Source of the DNA: Micromonospora sp. ATCC 39149
GTDB lineage: Bacteria; Actinomycetota; Actinomycetes; Mycobacteriales; Micromonosporaceae
Direction: 5' to 3'
DNA length: 64,000 nucleotides
Assembly: GCF_000158815.1 (NCBI RefSeq)
Contig: NZ_GG657738.1
Span: forward strand, 3,342,872-3,406,871
In this document: piece by piece, positions 16,079-25,324 of the stretch
How the letters are laid out: the number at the start of each line of letters is the position of its first letter
Position numbering within the stretch: the stretch's first letter is position 1
Notes under the pieces: generated by a model
The model's database searches: none
Seen by the model: the letters and a program-made list of their open reading frames with translations, nothing else
Told to the model about the DNA's origin: nothing
Position numbers and translations under genes: made by a program

Positions 16079-17557
16079 TCAGCGCGATGTTCGGGTCGGG
16101 TAAGGATCGGCCGGCAGCCGCACGGTGAACGCCGCGCCGCCCTCGGCGGCGTGCCCGGCGGCGATCTCCCCACCCAGCCGGCGGACCAGCCCGGCGGCGA
16201 GCGCCAGCCCGAGGCCGCTGCCGACCTTGCGTACCCCCCGGTAGCGCTCGTGCAGCGCACCCCGGTCGAAGGCCACCGCCAGGTCGTCGTCGGTGAAGCC
16301 GGGGCCGCCGTCGCGTACCTCCAGCACCCCGCTGGCGGCCGGGCCCGCTCCGGCCCGCCGGGCCGCGAGCACCACCGGCGCCCCCGGGGGTACGACCCGC
16401 AGCGCGTTCTCCAGCAGCCCGTCGATCACCTGCCGGATGCGCCCCGGATCGGTGTACGCGGGCACCGTTCCGTCGGTGATCTCCACGCGGAACGCCACCC
16501 CGACGGCCGCGCAGCGGCCGGCCCAGGTGCGTTCCACGTCGGCGGCCAGCCGGGTCAGGTCGACCGGCACCGGTTCGAGGGGGAAGTCGGCGGCCTCCAG
16601 CCGGGCCAGCGCGAGCAGGTCGCGGACCAGTCGGTCCAGGTGCTCGGCCTCGGCCAACATGGTGCGTCCGGTCTGCGGTGCCTCGTCCGCGCCGATCACC
16701 CCGTCGGCCAGCGCCTCGGCGTACCCGCGGATGGCGGTGAGCGGGGTACGCAGCTCGTGCGAGACGGAGAGCAGGAACTCCCGCTGCCGGCCCTCACTGG
16801 TGGACAGCGCGGCGGCGAGCCCATTCAGGGCCAGGGCCAGCTCGGCGACCTCGTCGGGCGGCTCCACCGGCACCCGAACCGCCCGGTCACCGGCGCTGAG
16901 CCGGGCGGCGGCGGTGGCGGCGACGCGGATCGGTCGGGCCAACCGGCGGGCCAGCAGCATCCCGGCGGCCAACCCGGCGGCCAACCCGGCGAGCAGCGGC
17001 AGCCAGAGGCCCCGGACGACCCGCCCCCACAAGCCCGGCGTGGCGGGTCGGGTCAGCACCACGCCGTCCCCGCCGGGCAGCGACCGCCCCTCGACGAGGG
17101 CGCGTTCGCCGGACACCAGCCGCAGGCCGGAGACGTTGTTGCCGGCGGAGACCCGGTTGACCACCTGCCGGGGCAGGCCGGCGTGGTCGACCGTGCCGGC
17201 GCGGATCACGTACACGTCGATGTCCTGCTCGCGGAGCTGGCGGATCAGCCGGTCGCCCGCGGCGTCCCGCTGCCCGGGGGCCCGGACGCGCAGCACGTCG
17301 GCGGCGAGCCGGACCTGCGCCGCGAGCGCCTCCTGGTCGCGCCGTTCCTGGCCGCGCACCGCCAGCGGGGCGGCCACGAGCGCGGTGACCAGCACCGAGA
17401 CGAGGGCGACCGCGCAGGTGACCAGCACCGCGCGGGCGGTGAGGGTACGGCCGACACGGCGACGCGGTGCCTGGGCCGGACGCGGGCCGATCACCGGCAA
17501 CGCCACGGTGGGCTGGGCCGGCGCGGACAGGCCGGCGGGGGGCGGGCGGTCAGCCAT
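16079..17557 (-). CDS. Membrane sensor histidine kinase
   Basis: This is a 492-residue protein. Transmembrane segment 1 (about 44-66), an extracytoplasmic sensor region (67-182) and transmembrane segment 2 (183-203) lead into a HAMP domain (204-255). HisKA follows, with H267 in SVSHELRTP, then the ATPase domain with N-box LLENALRVV, DGGPGF and GSGLGLALAAGLV. It phosphorylates the response regulator encoded just upstream; the two genes overlap by 8 bases. The stimulus is unknown. The downstream lipoprotein may act with it. Confidence 0.92.
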   Translation of the reverse strand: MADRPPPAGLSAPAQPTVALPVIGPRPAQAPRRRVGRTLTARAVLVTCAVALVSVLVTALVAAPLAVRGQERRDQEALAAQVRLAADVLRVRAPGQRDAAGDRLIRQLREQDIDVYVIRAGTVDHAGLPRQVVNRVSAGNNVSGLRLVSGERALVEGRSLPGGDGVVLTRPATPGLWGRVVRGLWLPLLAGLAAGLAAGMLLARRLARPIRVAATAAARLSAGDRAVRVPVEPPDEVAELALALNGLAAALSTSEGRQREFLLSVSHELRTPLTAIRGYAEALADGVIGADEAPQTGRTMLAEAEHLDRLVRDLLALARLEAADFPLEPVPVDLTRLAADVERTWAGRCAAVGVAFRVEITDGTVPAYTDPGRIRQVIDGLLENALRVVPPGAPVVLAARRAGAGPAASGVLEVRDGGPGFTDDDLAVAFDRGALHERYRGVRKVGSGLGLALAAGLVRRLGGEIAAGHAAEGGAAFTVRLPADPYPTRTSR

Positions 17558-18245
17558 CGGCGGCGTATCCGACGCCCCGGTGGGTGCGGATCACGCCGGC
17601 CGCGCCGCCCAGCTTGGCCCGGACCTGCGCCACGTGCACGTCGACGGTGCGGGTGCTGGAGTGGGCCGCGTACCCCCAGACGGCGGCCAGCAGCTCCCCC
17701 CGGGTGAAGACCCGGCCGGGCCGGGCCATCAGGTGCGCGAGCAGGTCGAACTCGGTGTAGGTGAGCTGGATCGGCTCGCCCGACACGGTCACCGTGCGCC
17801 GGGTCGGGTCGAGGGTGACCGGGCCGACCGTCCGCACCCGTTCGACGCCCTCGGGCACGCCGACCGTGCGGCGCAGCACGGCGCGGACCCGCGCCACCAG
17901 CTCGCGCGGGCTGAACGGCTTCGTCACGTAGTCGTCCGCGCCGAGCTCCAGGCCGATGATCCGATCCACCTCGTCGTCGCGCGCGGTGAGGAACAGCACC
18001 GGCGTCCAGTCGCCGGCCTCGCGCAACCGCCGGCAGATCTCGGTGCCGGCGAGCCCGGGCAGGGCGATGTCCAGAACGCAGGCGACCGGGCGGAGCCGGC
18101 GGGCGGCGGCAAGCCCCGCCACGCCGTCGCGTTCCAGGTGTACGCCGAAACCATCCCTGGTCAGGTAGAGCCGGACCAGATCGGCGATGGCCGGCTCGTC
18201 CTCGACGACGAGGACAAGCCCGCGCTGCTGTGCGTCGACGGTCAC
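17550..18245 (-). CDS. OmpR-family response regulator
   Basis: This is a 231-residue protein. The receiver domain shows the acidic pair E15/D16, phospho-acceptor D59 and K109 (YVTKPFSP). A winged-helix DNA-binding domain follows (about 130-231), ending HRGVGYAADG. It overlaps the kinase gene by 8 bases, so regulator, kinase and lipoprotein form one operon. GTG start; the Shine-Dalgarno sequence is weak. Confidence 0.92.
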   Translation of the reverse strand: MTVDAQQRGLVLVVEDEPAIADLVRLYLTRDGFGVHLERDGVAGLAAARRLRPVACVLDIALPGLAGTEICRRLREAGDWTPVLFLTARDDEVDRIIGLELGADDYVTKPFSPRELVARVRAVLRRTVGVPEGVERVRTVGPVTLDPTRRTVTVSGEPIQLTYTEFDLLAHLMARPGRVFTRGELLAAVWGYAAHSSTRTVDVHVAQVRAKLGGAAGVIRTHRGVGYAADG

Positions 18246-18313
18246 CGGACCATGATTGCCGACCGACGCCCAACGGGGATGTCAGAACATGTTCGAATCA
18301 GGTAAGGACCCGG

Positions 18314-18823
18314 TCAGTGGACCACGACGGGCCGGAGCGCCGTGCCCCGGGAGGCCGCCGGCGCGTCGCCGATGGTGGCCACGACCCGCTCGCGGGGGGT
18401 GCGCCGCCGGGCGCGGAACGCGTGGTGCAGCAGCGCGTCGAGCTGCCACACCTGTCTCGGGTGCTGGGTGCGGATGACGAACCGTTCCCGCACGCCGTCG
18501 ATGGCAGTGGCGGCCAACTCGACCGCCGACTGCCGGGGGTCGGCGCTCCAGGTGACGTCGCTGAGCTCGCGCAGCTCGGCGTTGAGGTGCAGGCGGAGCC
18601 GGTGCAGCACCCGGGTCTGCCGGGTGATCACGAGCCGGCGGTGGGTGAGCAGCAGCAGATACTCGCCGGCCGCCCGGTTCGGCCGGGCACACCGGGCGAC
18701 CAGGACGGTGGCGTCACCGGCGCCGACGCAGCGGCGGAAGACCGGCACGTGCCGGCTGACGGCCTGCGCGGCCAGCCCGGTCTCGGCGGCGGCCGGGAGG
18801 AACGTTCGGGAGAAGACGTCCAT
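18314..18823 (-). CDS. Conserved-looking hypothetical protein
   Basis: This is a 169-residue soluble protein. The start at 18823 (MDVFSRTFLPAAAETG) is the most internal plausible ATG; an in-frame one at 18871 exists. The middle (GEYLLLLTHRRLVITRQTRVLHRLRLHLNAE) alternates strand-like segments in a way that recalls a PH-like fold. No catalytic motif is visible and I do not recognise the family. It lies between the two-component operon and the DUF2332 gene, all on the minus strand. Confidence 0.5.
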   Translation of the reverse strand: MDVFSRTFLPAAAETGLAAQAVSRHVPVFRRCVGAGDATVLVARCARPNRAAGEYLLLLTHRRLVITRQTRVLHRLRLHLNAELRELSDVTWSADPRQSAVELAATAIDGVRERFVIRTQHPRQVWQLDALLHHAFRARRRTPRERVVATIGDAPAASRGTALRPVVVH

Positions 18824-18891
18824 GACGTGACCAACGACGCCCACCCGGTGCGTGATATGGGCAACGGCCAATCTACGGAACTTCCACCGGA

Positions 18892-18942
18892 AAGGAAGGG
18901 CCCCTTGTTAACGCATCCGGTAGAGAAGGGTCCCCTCCTCAC
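18892..18942. repeat. Dispersed double-hairpin repeat, copy 2
   Basis: GGAAGGGCCCCTT and AAGGGTCCCCTCC flank GTTAACGCATCCGGTAGAG and can pair over 13 positions with one G-U pair and one mismatch. The copy overlaps the stop codon of the DUF2332 gene and probably ends its transcript. Confidence 0.75.
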
Positions 18943-19919
18943 AAACGTCCGGCAGCGGGTCCCGGCAGCGGGTGCAGGGCTTGGCCGTGCGGCCCGGCCC
19001 AGGCGACCGGCACCCCGTCGAGGCAGAGCAGGAAGCGGGTCGTGTCGTCCGGTGGGGCCGGGGCGGCGATCCCCGGCAGCACCCCGGGCACCTCGTTGGC
19101 GATCCAGTGCCCGGGCAACCCGGTGACCGTGCGGACGAACCGGGCCCGTGCGTCCGCCGGCACGTACGCGAGCACGGCGCTGTGGAACACCACGAGGGTG
19201 GCGTCCGGCGGCGCGGCGGCGGCCAGGGCCGGCAGGTCGGTGAGCAGGTCACCCCGGCGCAGCAGGGGCGGGTCGGCGCGGGCAATCCGGGCCGCCGCCG
19301 CCAACCGCGCCCGCCGCTCGTGCTGGTCGGGCCAGACCAGGGCGGTGAGCCAGCCCAGATCGTCGGCATCGGTGACGTCCAGCGGATTCAGGTCGAGCCC
19401 GGCCCGCCACACCACCTGCGGCACCCTCTCGGGCAGCGCGCCGCCGCCCCGGACCGCGCAGGCGAGCTCCACCGGGCTCCCGGCGGGCCCGACCACGTGG
19501 TCGGGTGCCCCGGAACGTCGGTAACGGTAGCGGTAGGCGTCCGGGTAGAGGCAGAGGCCGGCGGACGCGCCGACCTCCAGCAGGGCCAGCGGCTGCGGCA
19601 GCCGGGCCAGCAGCGGCAGCAGCACCGCGCACCGGGCGGCCTCGTTGGTCTGCGTCCGCCGGGCCCGCACGGTCGCGGCCACCTCGGCCCAGTGCTCGGC
19701 CGTCCAGCGTCGGAACGCCGCCGGGTCATCGACCGGGCCACCCAGGTGTCGTACGGCACCGAAGAGCAGGTTGGGCTGCCGCTTCGGCTCCGGCAGGCCG
19801 TCGAGGAGCGCGATCAGCCGGCGGTCACCGGCGACCGCGTGGGCCAGCCGCTCGTACGTGGGGGACTCGCCCCGGGCCTCGCGCTTGCCGAACTCCCGGT
19901 ACCACCGCGCGGTGTCCAT
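18939..19919 (-). CDS. DUF2332 protein
   Basis: This 326-residue protein is of the DUF2332 family: N-terminal WYREFGKREARGESPTYERL, central ARCAVLLPLLARLPQPLALLEVGASAGLCLY, which resembles a SAM-binding glycine-rich loop, and TLVVFHSAVLAYVP. These features suggest a Rossmann methyltransferase-like fold, but no activity is established for the family as far as I know. Cytosolic and monocistronic. Its stop codon lies inside a dispersed repeat. Confidence 0.8.
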   Translation of the reverse strand: MDTARWYREFGKREARGESPTYERLAHAVAGDRRLIALLDGLPEPKRQPNLLFGAVRHLGGPVDDPAAFRRWTAEHWAEVAATVRARRTQTNEAARCAVLLPLLARLPQPLALLEVGASAGLCLYPDAYRYRYRRSGAPDHVVGPAGSPVELACAVRGGGALPERVPQVVWRAGLDLNPLDVTDADDLGWLTALVWPDQHERRARLAAAARIARADPPLLRRGDLLTDLPALAAAAPPDATLVVFHSAVLAYVPADARARFVRTVTGLPGHWIANEVPGVLPGIAAPAPPDDTTRFLLCLDGVPVAWAGPHGQALHPLPGPAAGRL

Positions 19920-19986
19920 TCCGGAGAGCCTGCCGGCGGCGGACCCGCTGCGCCATGACGGCCGCCACTTTCCCGTCCGGCGGCTG

Positions 19987-20979
19987 TCAGAGCCGGTCGG
20001 GCTCGAACAGTTCGCCGAGCCAGCCGGGGACCGCGGCGGCGTACTCGGCGCGGGTCGGGTCCGGCGTGCACAGCGCGCGCCGCCAGGACAGCGCCCGGCT
20101 GACCTTGGCCACCGTGACCGCGAGGCCGGCCACTTCCCGCAGGTCGGCGCGGTCGTACCGGTCGGTCCACGGTTCGAGGTACGCGTCGCGCAGCCGCAGC
20201 AGCACCGGGTCGCCGTCGGGCAGCTCGAAGGAGTGCGCCACGGAGTTCAGCGTCACCAGCAGCGTCCCGAACGGGTGGGCGACGGAGGCGTCCCCCCAGT
20301 CGAAGAATCGGTGGTCGGCGGCGAACACGTTGCCGTCGTGCAGATCGTCGTGCTGCACGCTGGCCGGCACCCCGGTCGCGGCGAGCCGGCGGCAGCGCTC
20401 GGTGTACTCCGGGAGGAACCGCCGAAGCCGTGCCAACGTCTCGGGGGTGAGGCCGTCCGGCGCGCCGACCAGCAGGGCGTCGGGGTCGTCGAGCAGCCCC
20501 GCGAAAAGCTCGGGCATCGCCTCGGGACGGTGGTCCGGCACGCCGACGGCCAGCATCTCGTCGACCCGGGGCGCGACGGCGCGCTGGAGCGCCGCGTACC
20601 CGGTCAGGACGCGTTCCCAGACGGCCGGTTCCCGGTGCCGGGCGAGCGCGTCGCGCAGCGTCTCGCCGCCGTCGGGCAGCAGCGACCAGCCCAGGTCGGC
20701 GTCGACCGCCACCGGTTCGGGCACCCGGCCGGGGGCGATCCGGGCCAGCGCGCCGAGCAGCCCGGCCTCGAAGCGGGTGCCGGCGTTGTTGGCCTTGAAC
20801 CAGTACGGGCCGGCGTCGGTGGGCACCCGCCACACCAGCGACCAGGGGCGGACGCGGGCTTCCGCCGGCCCGGTGACCCGGCGGCCGGCCCGGCCGAGCC
20901 ACCCGGCGACCCAGTCGCGGGCGTGGGCCTGCCAGCGCGGGTCGGACCAGTCGACGGGCGGTAGCGAGGAGCCGGTCAC
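19987..20979 (-). CDS. Aminoglycoside-phosphotransferase-fold kinase
   Basis: This 330-residue protein of the APH/choline-kinase fold has the catalytic Brenner loop HDDLHDGNVF and the metal-binding FDWGDASVAHPFGTLL. The N-terminal lobe includes YWFKANN with the ATP-binding lysine. Family members phosphorylate small molecules, and this genomic form is a general phosphotransferase rather than a known resistance gene. No drug-resistance context is visible. GTG start. Confidence 0.82.
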   Translation of the reverse strand: MTGSSLPPVDWSDPRWQAHARDWVAGWLGRAGRRVTGPAEARVRPWSLVWRVPTDAGPYWFKANNAGTRFEAGLLGALARIAPGRVPEPVAVDADLGWSLLPDGGETLRDALARHREPAVWERVLTGYAALQRAVAPRVDEMLAVGVPDHRPEAMPELFAGLLDDPDALLVGAPDGLTPETLARLRRFLPEYTERCRRLAATGVPASVQHDDLHDGNVFAADHRFFDWGDASVAHPFGTLLVTLNSVAHSFELPDGDPVLLRLRDAYLEPWTDRYDRADLREVAGLAVTVAKVSRALSWRRALCTPDPTRAEYAAAVPGWLGELFEPDRL

Positions 20980-21070
20980 GCTGGGCAGGATAGGCAGCCG
21001 AGCGGCGCTGGGCGAGGAGTTTTCCGCGTCGCTGAGGTGGTCGAGCTGCCTGCGGGCCCGCCGCGCCTGG

Positions 21071-22243
21071 TCAGAGCAGTTCGACGATGGTGGCGTTGGC
21101 CATCCCGCCGCCCTCGCACATGGTCTGGAGGCCGTAGCGGATGCCGTTGTCGCGCATGTGCTGGAGCATCGTGGTCATGATCCGGGCCCCGGACGCGCCG
21201 AGCGGGTGACCCAGGGCGATCGCGCCGCCGCGCGGGTTCAGCCGCTCCGGGTCCGCCTCCGTCTCGGCCAGCCAGGCCAGCGGCACCGGGGCGAACGCCT
21301 CGTTCACCTCGTACACCCCGATCTCCTCGATGCCCAGCCCCGCGCGGCGCAGGGCCTTCGCGGTGGCCGGGATGGGGGCGGTGAGCATGGTGACCGGGTC
21401 GTCGGCGGCGACCACGGCGGTGTGCACCCGGGCCAGCGGGCGCAGGCCGTGACGGCTGGCCCACTCGGAGGTGGTGACCGCGAGCGCGGCGGCGCCGTCG
21501 GAGATCTGGGACGCCGAGCCGGCGGTGACCACGCCGTCGGCGCGGAAGGGGGTCTTCAGGCCGCCCAGCTTCGCCAGCGAGGTGTCCCGGCGGATGCCCT
21601 CGTCGGCGGCGAACTTGCCGCCGTCGGCCAGGACCACCGGGGCCAGCTCCGGGTCGAACGCCCCGGCGTCCTGGGCGGCGGCGGCCTTGACGTGGCTGGC
21701 GAGGGCGAACTCGTCGAGCTGGGCGCGGGAGAAGCGCCAGCGGGCGGCGATCAGCTCGGCGCCGACGCCCTGGCTGAACGGCAGCGGGTCGTCGTCGGCG
21801 AAGCCCTCGACGCCCCGGTAGCGGTCGCGGACCTGGCCGCTGAACGGCATGCCGCCGCCGACGCTGGAGCCCATCGGCACCCGGGTCATCGACTCGACGC
21901 CGCCAGCGACCACCAGGTCGGCCTGACCGGACAGCACGGTCGCGGCGGCGAAGTGCAGCGCCTGCTGGCTGGACCCGCACTGCCGGTCCAGCGTGGTGCC
22001 GGGCACCGACTCGGGCCAGCCGGCGGCGAGGACGGCGTTGCGGGCGACGTTCCACGACTGCTCGCCGACCTGGGACACGCAGCCCCAGATCACGTCGTCG
22101 ACCTGCCCGGGGTCGATCCCGGTGCGCTCGGCGAGGGCGCGGAGCACGTGCGCCGAGAGGTCGACCGGATGCACGGCGGCGAGGCTGCCCTCGCGTCGCC
22201 CGACCGGGGTGCGTACCGCACCGACGATGACCGCGTCACTCAT
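21071..22243 (-). CDS. Acetyl-CoA acetyltransferase (thiolase)
   Basis: This 390-residue thiolase II-type enzyme shows nucleophile C89 (DRQCGSSQQA), NEAFAPVP with the oxyanion-forming Asn, H346 (GHPLGASG) and C376 (CEGGGMANA). It catalyses reversible Claisen condensation or cleavage of acyl-CoA with CoA, in fatty-acid oxidation or acetoacetyl-CoA formation. GGGGAGT precedes the ATG at 22243. No beta-oxidation partners are adjacent, so the pathway is not set by context. Confidence 0.93.
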   Translation of the reverse strand: MSDAVIVGAVRTPVGRREGSLAAVHPVDLSAHVLRALAERTGIDPGQVDDVIWGCVSQVGEQSWNVARNAVLAAGWPESVPGTTLDRQCGSSQQALHFAAATVLSGQADLVVAGGVESMTRVPMGSSVGGGMPFSGQVRDRYRGVEGFADDDPLPFSQGVGAELIAARWRFSRAQLDEFALASHVKAAAAQDAGAFDPELAPVVLADGGKFAADEGIRRDTSLAKLGGLKTPFRADGVVTAGSASQISDGAAALAVTTSEWASRHGLRPLARVHTAVVAADDPVTMLTAPIPATAKALRRAGLGIEEIGVYEVNEAFAPVPLAWLAETEADPERLNPRGGAIALGHPLGASGARIMTTMLQHMRDNGIRYGLQTMCEGGGMANATIVELL

Positions 22244-22351
22244 GTTTACTCCCCGGTAACCTGGCTGCCCCGATACTACGTCCTCCGCCGTTCGGTCGCC
22301 CCCCGCGACGCCGGGCCGACCGGGGGCGGACGCGGCTGGCATCCTGGTGGG

Positions 22352-22825
22352 ATGGAGTCGGCAGGGACCTCCGAAGCGTCGTCGGCCCGGCAGTGGCGGG
22401 TGCCGCCGGTCCTGCCGGCGGTGAAGCTGGTGGGCGCGGCGGCGTTGGTCGGGCTCGGGCTGTTGTTCGCCGACGGCGACCGGGTGCGGCTGGTGCTCGC
22501 CGGGGTGGTGGCCGCCGGGCTGGCCGGCTGGGCGCTGCGGGACCTGCTGGCCCCGGTGCGGCTCGCGGTCGACCCAACGGGGATCACGGTGGTCCGCGGC
22601 TTCGCGGGCCGGCGGCGGCTCGACTGGGCGGCCGTCGAGGCGATCACGGTGGACCGGCGGCCCCGGCTGGGCCTGTCCACGGAGGTCCTGGAGATCGACG
22701 CGGGCGAGTCGCTGCACCTGTTCGGCCGGTACGACCTGGACGCCCCGCCCGGCGAGGTGGCCGACGCGCTGCGCGCCGCCCGCCCCTCCTCGACCGGGCC
22801 GGACCGCGCTAGCCGGTCAGCATGA
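22352..22825 (+). CDS. PH-domain membrane protein
   Basis: This is a 157-residue protein. Two transmembrane segments (about 25-40 and 48-62) are followed by a bacterial PH-like domain (DPTGITVVRGFAGRRRLDWA, then strand-rich sequence). It resembles the actinobacterial Cfp6/bPH family, which has no well-defined role. The end overlaps the convergent rhomboid gene by 17 bases. Confidence 0.7.
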   Translation: MESAGTSEASSARQWRVPPVLPAVKLVGAAALVGLGLLFADGDRVRLVLAGVVAAGLAGWALRDLLAPVRLAVDPTGITVVRGFAGRRRLDWAAVEAITVDRRPRLGLSTEVLEIDAGESLHLFGRYDLDAPPGEVADALRAARPSSTGPDRASRSA

Positions 22826-23720
22826 GGGTGCGGACGACCGCCAGGGCGAGCAGCGCCACCAGCAGGATGGTCCCCCCGGCTGCCTGGAACAGCGTCCGCC
22901 GGGACCGGGGGGCATACGCCAGCATCAGCGCCATGGCCCCGCCGGTCACCAGGCCGCCGAGGTGGCCCGGGATCGAGATGCCCGGAACGGTCAGGGTGAA
23001 GACCAGGTTGATCACCAGGACCGGCAGTACCGAGGAGATGTCCCGTCCCATCCGGCGTTCGATCACGATCAGCGCGGCGAAGAGGCCGAAGATCGCGGTG
23101 GACGCACCGGCCGTGGTGGCGTTCTCGGCGCTGAACAGGTAGGCGGCCACGTTCCCGCCGAAGCCGGCGATCAGGTAGAGGGCGAGGAACCGCAGCGGGC
23201 CGAGGTTGGCCTCCAGCGACCGGCCGAGCACCCACAGTGCCCACATGTTCAGCAGCAGGTGCACCACGCCGTAGTGCAGGAACATCGCGGTGACCAGGCG
23301 GTACCACTCGCCCTGGACGATGCCGTGCACGCTGCCGTCGGGGAACAGGGCGTGGCCGAGCACCGAGCCCCAGTCGGTGAGCGGGGTGCTGCCGCCCATC
23401 AGGCCGCCGAAGCCGGAGCCGCCGGCGACCGCGTCGCCACCCCGGTCGGAGGCGATGGACAGGAGCATGAGCAGCACGTTGAGCGCGATGAGCGCCTTGG
23501 TGACGTAGCCAAGGCGGCCGACGGCACCGCCACCGAAGGCGGTACGCGCCGGCCGCACGCTACGGCGTCCCTCGTCCACGCACTCCGGGCACTGGTGCCC
23601 GACCGAGGCGTCCCGCATGCAGTCGGGGCAGATCGGCCGGTCGCAGCGGGTGCAGCGGACGTACGTCTCCCGGCCGGGGTGCCGGTAGCAGACCGGGGTG
23701 GTCGGCGGGGACTCACTCAC
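22809..23720 (-). CDS. Rhomboid-family intramembrane serine protease with N-terminal zinc finger
   Basis: This is a 303-residue protein. Residues about 10-50 carry a B-box-like cysteine/histidine cluster (CYRHPGRETYVRCTRC, CPDC, HQCPEC) on the cytosolic side. Six transmembrane segments follow with the catalytic pair: serine in GASTAIFGL and histidine in GHLGGLVTG, plus the conserved HYGVVHLLLNMWAL. It cleaves single-pass membrane proteins within the bilayer. GTG start with GGGAGG upstream. Confidence 0.93.
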   Translation of the reverse strand: MSESPPTTPVCYRHPGRETYVRCTRCDRPICPDCMRDASVGHQCPECVDEGRRSVRPARTAFGGGAVGRLGYVTKALIALNVLLMLLSIASDRGGDAVAGGSGFGGLMGGSTPLTDWGSVLGHALFPDGSVHGIVQGEWYRLVTAMFLHYGVVHLLLNMWALWVLGRSLEANLGPLRFLALYLIAGFGGNVAAYLFSAENATTAGASTAIFGLFAALIVIERRMGRDISSVLPVLVINLVFTLTVPGISIPGHLGGLVTGGAMALMLAYAPRSRRTLFQAAGGTILLVALLALAVVRTLMLTG

Positions 23721-23784
23721 GGCCGCTGCCTCCCGGTGCCGCGGGGCGCTCAGTCATGCGAGCAAAGGTACCTCGCCGAGCCGG

Positions 23785-24315
23785 TCAGGCCGGGACGCGC
23801 TCGATCTCGACGCGCTCGATGACCACGTCCTGAAGGGGACGGTCGCTCGGGCCGGTGGGGGTGTTGGCGATCGAGTCGACGACCTTCGCCGACGCCTCGT
23901 CGGCCACCTGGCCGAAGATGGTGTGCCGGTTGTTCAGGTGCGGGGTCGGGCCGACGGTGATGAAGAACTGCGAGCCGTTGGTGCCCGGCCCGGCGTTCGC
24001 CATGGCCAGCAGGTACGGCCGGTCGAAGCGCAGCTCGGGGTGAAACTCGTCACCGAACTTGTAGCCCGGGCCGCCGCGACCGGTGCCGGTCGGGTCACCC
24101 ATCTGGATCATGAAGCCGCTGATCACCCGGTGCGAGATCGTGCCGTCGTAGTACGGCCCGTTGCCCGGCTGACCCGTACGCGGGTCGGTGTACTCCTTGT
24201 TGCCCTCGGCCAGGTCGACGAAGTTGCGGACCGTCTTCGGCGCGTGGTTGGGGAAGAGCTCCAGCCGGATCGGGCCGGCGTTGGTGTGCAGGGTGGCGTA
24301 GACAGCCTCGGCCAC
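23785..24315 (-). CDS. Cyclophilin-type peptidyl-prolyl cis-trans isomerase
   Basis: This 176-residue cytosolic cyclophilin has HRVISGFMIQMGDPTGTGRG, NAGPGTNGSQFFITVGPTPHL (substrate pocket residues) and HTIFGQV. There is no signal peptide. It speeds proline isomerisation during folding. GAGGAG lies 5 bases before the GTG at 24315. It is divergent from the next gene. Confidence 0.93.
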   Translation of the reverse strand: MAEAVYATLHTNAGPIRLELFPNHAPKTVRNFVDLAEGNKEYTDPRTGQPGNGPYYDGTISHRVISGFMIQMGDPTGTGRGGPGYKFGDEFHPELRFDRPYLLAMANAGPGTNGSQFFITVGPTPHLNNRHTIFGQVADEASAKVVDSIANTPTGPSDRPLQDVVIERVEIERVPA

Positions 24316-24432
24316 GGGTACTCCTCACTCGTTGGTCAGTTCCATGCGGATCCTCCCATGTGCCCGATCTGGCAGTGCGGAGGCATCCGAAGGTGGAGGA
24401 TGACGAAGGAACAACTCCCAGGAGGTGGGACC

Positions 24433-25233
24433 GTGTTTGGAATCGTCCGGCGCAAGACCCAGGGACAGCTGGCGAGGGCCGAACTGAACCAGGGCATCGG
24501 CCACCTGAGGCAAGCCGCGACCTACGCGGCCAAGGGGGCCGGCGCCACGGTCCGCCCTCGGGTCCAGGCGGCCCGGGGAGCCGTCGCGCCGACCGCCCTC
24601 GTCGTGCGGGACCGGGCGTCCAGCGGTTTCGCGTCGACGGTCGCGGCCCTCGCGCCGCTGGCCCTGGCCGTCCGCAACGCACAGGCCGAGGCGACCGGGA
24701 AGGCCGTCGCGGGGAAGAAGGCCGCCGCCGCCCGACGGGCCGCGGAGAGCAGAAAGGTCAAGGCGAAGATCATGAAGGGGAAGCGGAAGCAGAAGCGGTC
24801 GCGCGGCACGATGGTCGGCCTGCTGGCCGCCGGCACGGTCGCCGGCCTGGCCGGCGCCATGGCGATGCGCCGCCGCCGCGAGCAGCAGGAGTGGTCCGAG
24901 TACGACCCGACCCGCACCCTGGAACCGGCCCGCGACGAGGTGGACACCCTGGTCGTGGAAACCCCCTCGGCGAACGGCGCGAAGGTGACCGATTCATCCA
25001 CGATGTCCAGCGGCTCGCCGGCGGCGGGTGGGCCGACCGGGGCCGGCAGCTCGGCGGTGGCCGGGGGCGACAGCGCCTCCACCACCCGGCCCGGCGCCCG
25101 GCCGGTCATTCACCCCACCGACCGGGTCCCCTCGGTCGCCGAGGGCGCCCGGGACGTCTCCGGCCGACCGGCCGACGACCTCGACAAGGCGCTCGGTAAG
25201 GAGAACAAGGCCGGGTCCGCCGGCCGCCGCTGA
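24433..25233 (+). CDS. Hypothetical protein with basic linker and one membrane segment
   Basis: This is a 266-residue protein. The N-terminal 100 residues are Ala-rich and helical (GIGHLRQAATYAAKGAGATV), resembling apolipoprotein/late-embryogenesis-type amphipathic helices. A strongly basic stretch (KVKAKIMKGKRKQKRSRG) precedes one hydrophobic segment (MVGLLAAGTVAGLAGAMAM), and the C-terminal 110 residues are low-complexity and acidic/polar. A perfect AGGAGGTG precedes the GTG at 24433. It may be a nucleoid- or membrane-associated protein; the function is unknown. Confidence 0.7.
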   Translation: MFGIVRRKTQGQLARAELNQGIGHLRQAATYAAKGAGATVRPRVQAARGAVAPTALVVRDRASSGFASTVAALAPLALAVRNAQAEATGKAVAGKKAAAARRAAESRKVKAKIMKGKRKQKRSRGTMVGLLAAGTVAGLAGAMAMRRRREQQEWSEYDPTRTLEPARDEVDTLVVETPSANGAKVTDSSTMSSGSPAAGGPTGAGSSAVAGGDSASTTRPGARPVIHPTDRVPSVAEGARDVSGRPADDLDKALGKENKAGSAGRR

Positions 25234-25324
25234 CCCTCGTGCCATCGCGCCCACGGCGCGGCGACGGCCCCCGTCGTCCCGCGCCGTGGGCGTGCCCGGG
25301 TGACCGTTGCGGCGAGGGCGGTCA

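Noticed and set aside
19987..20979. Antibiotic resistance gene
   Set aside because: The protein has the aminoglycoside-phosphotransferase fold, but the family is broad and no resistance or mobile context is present.
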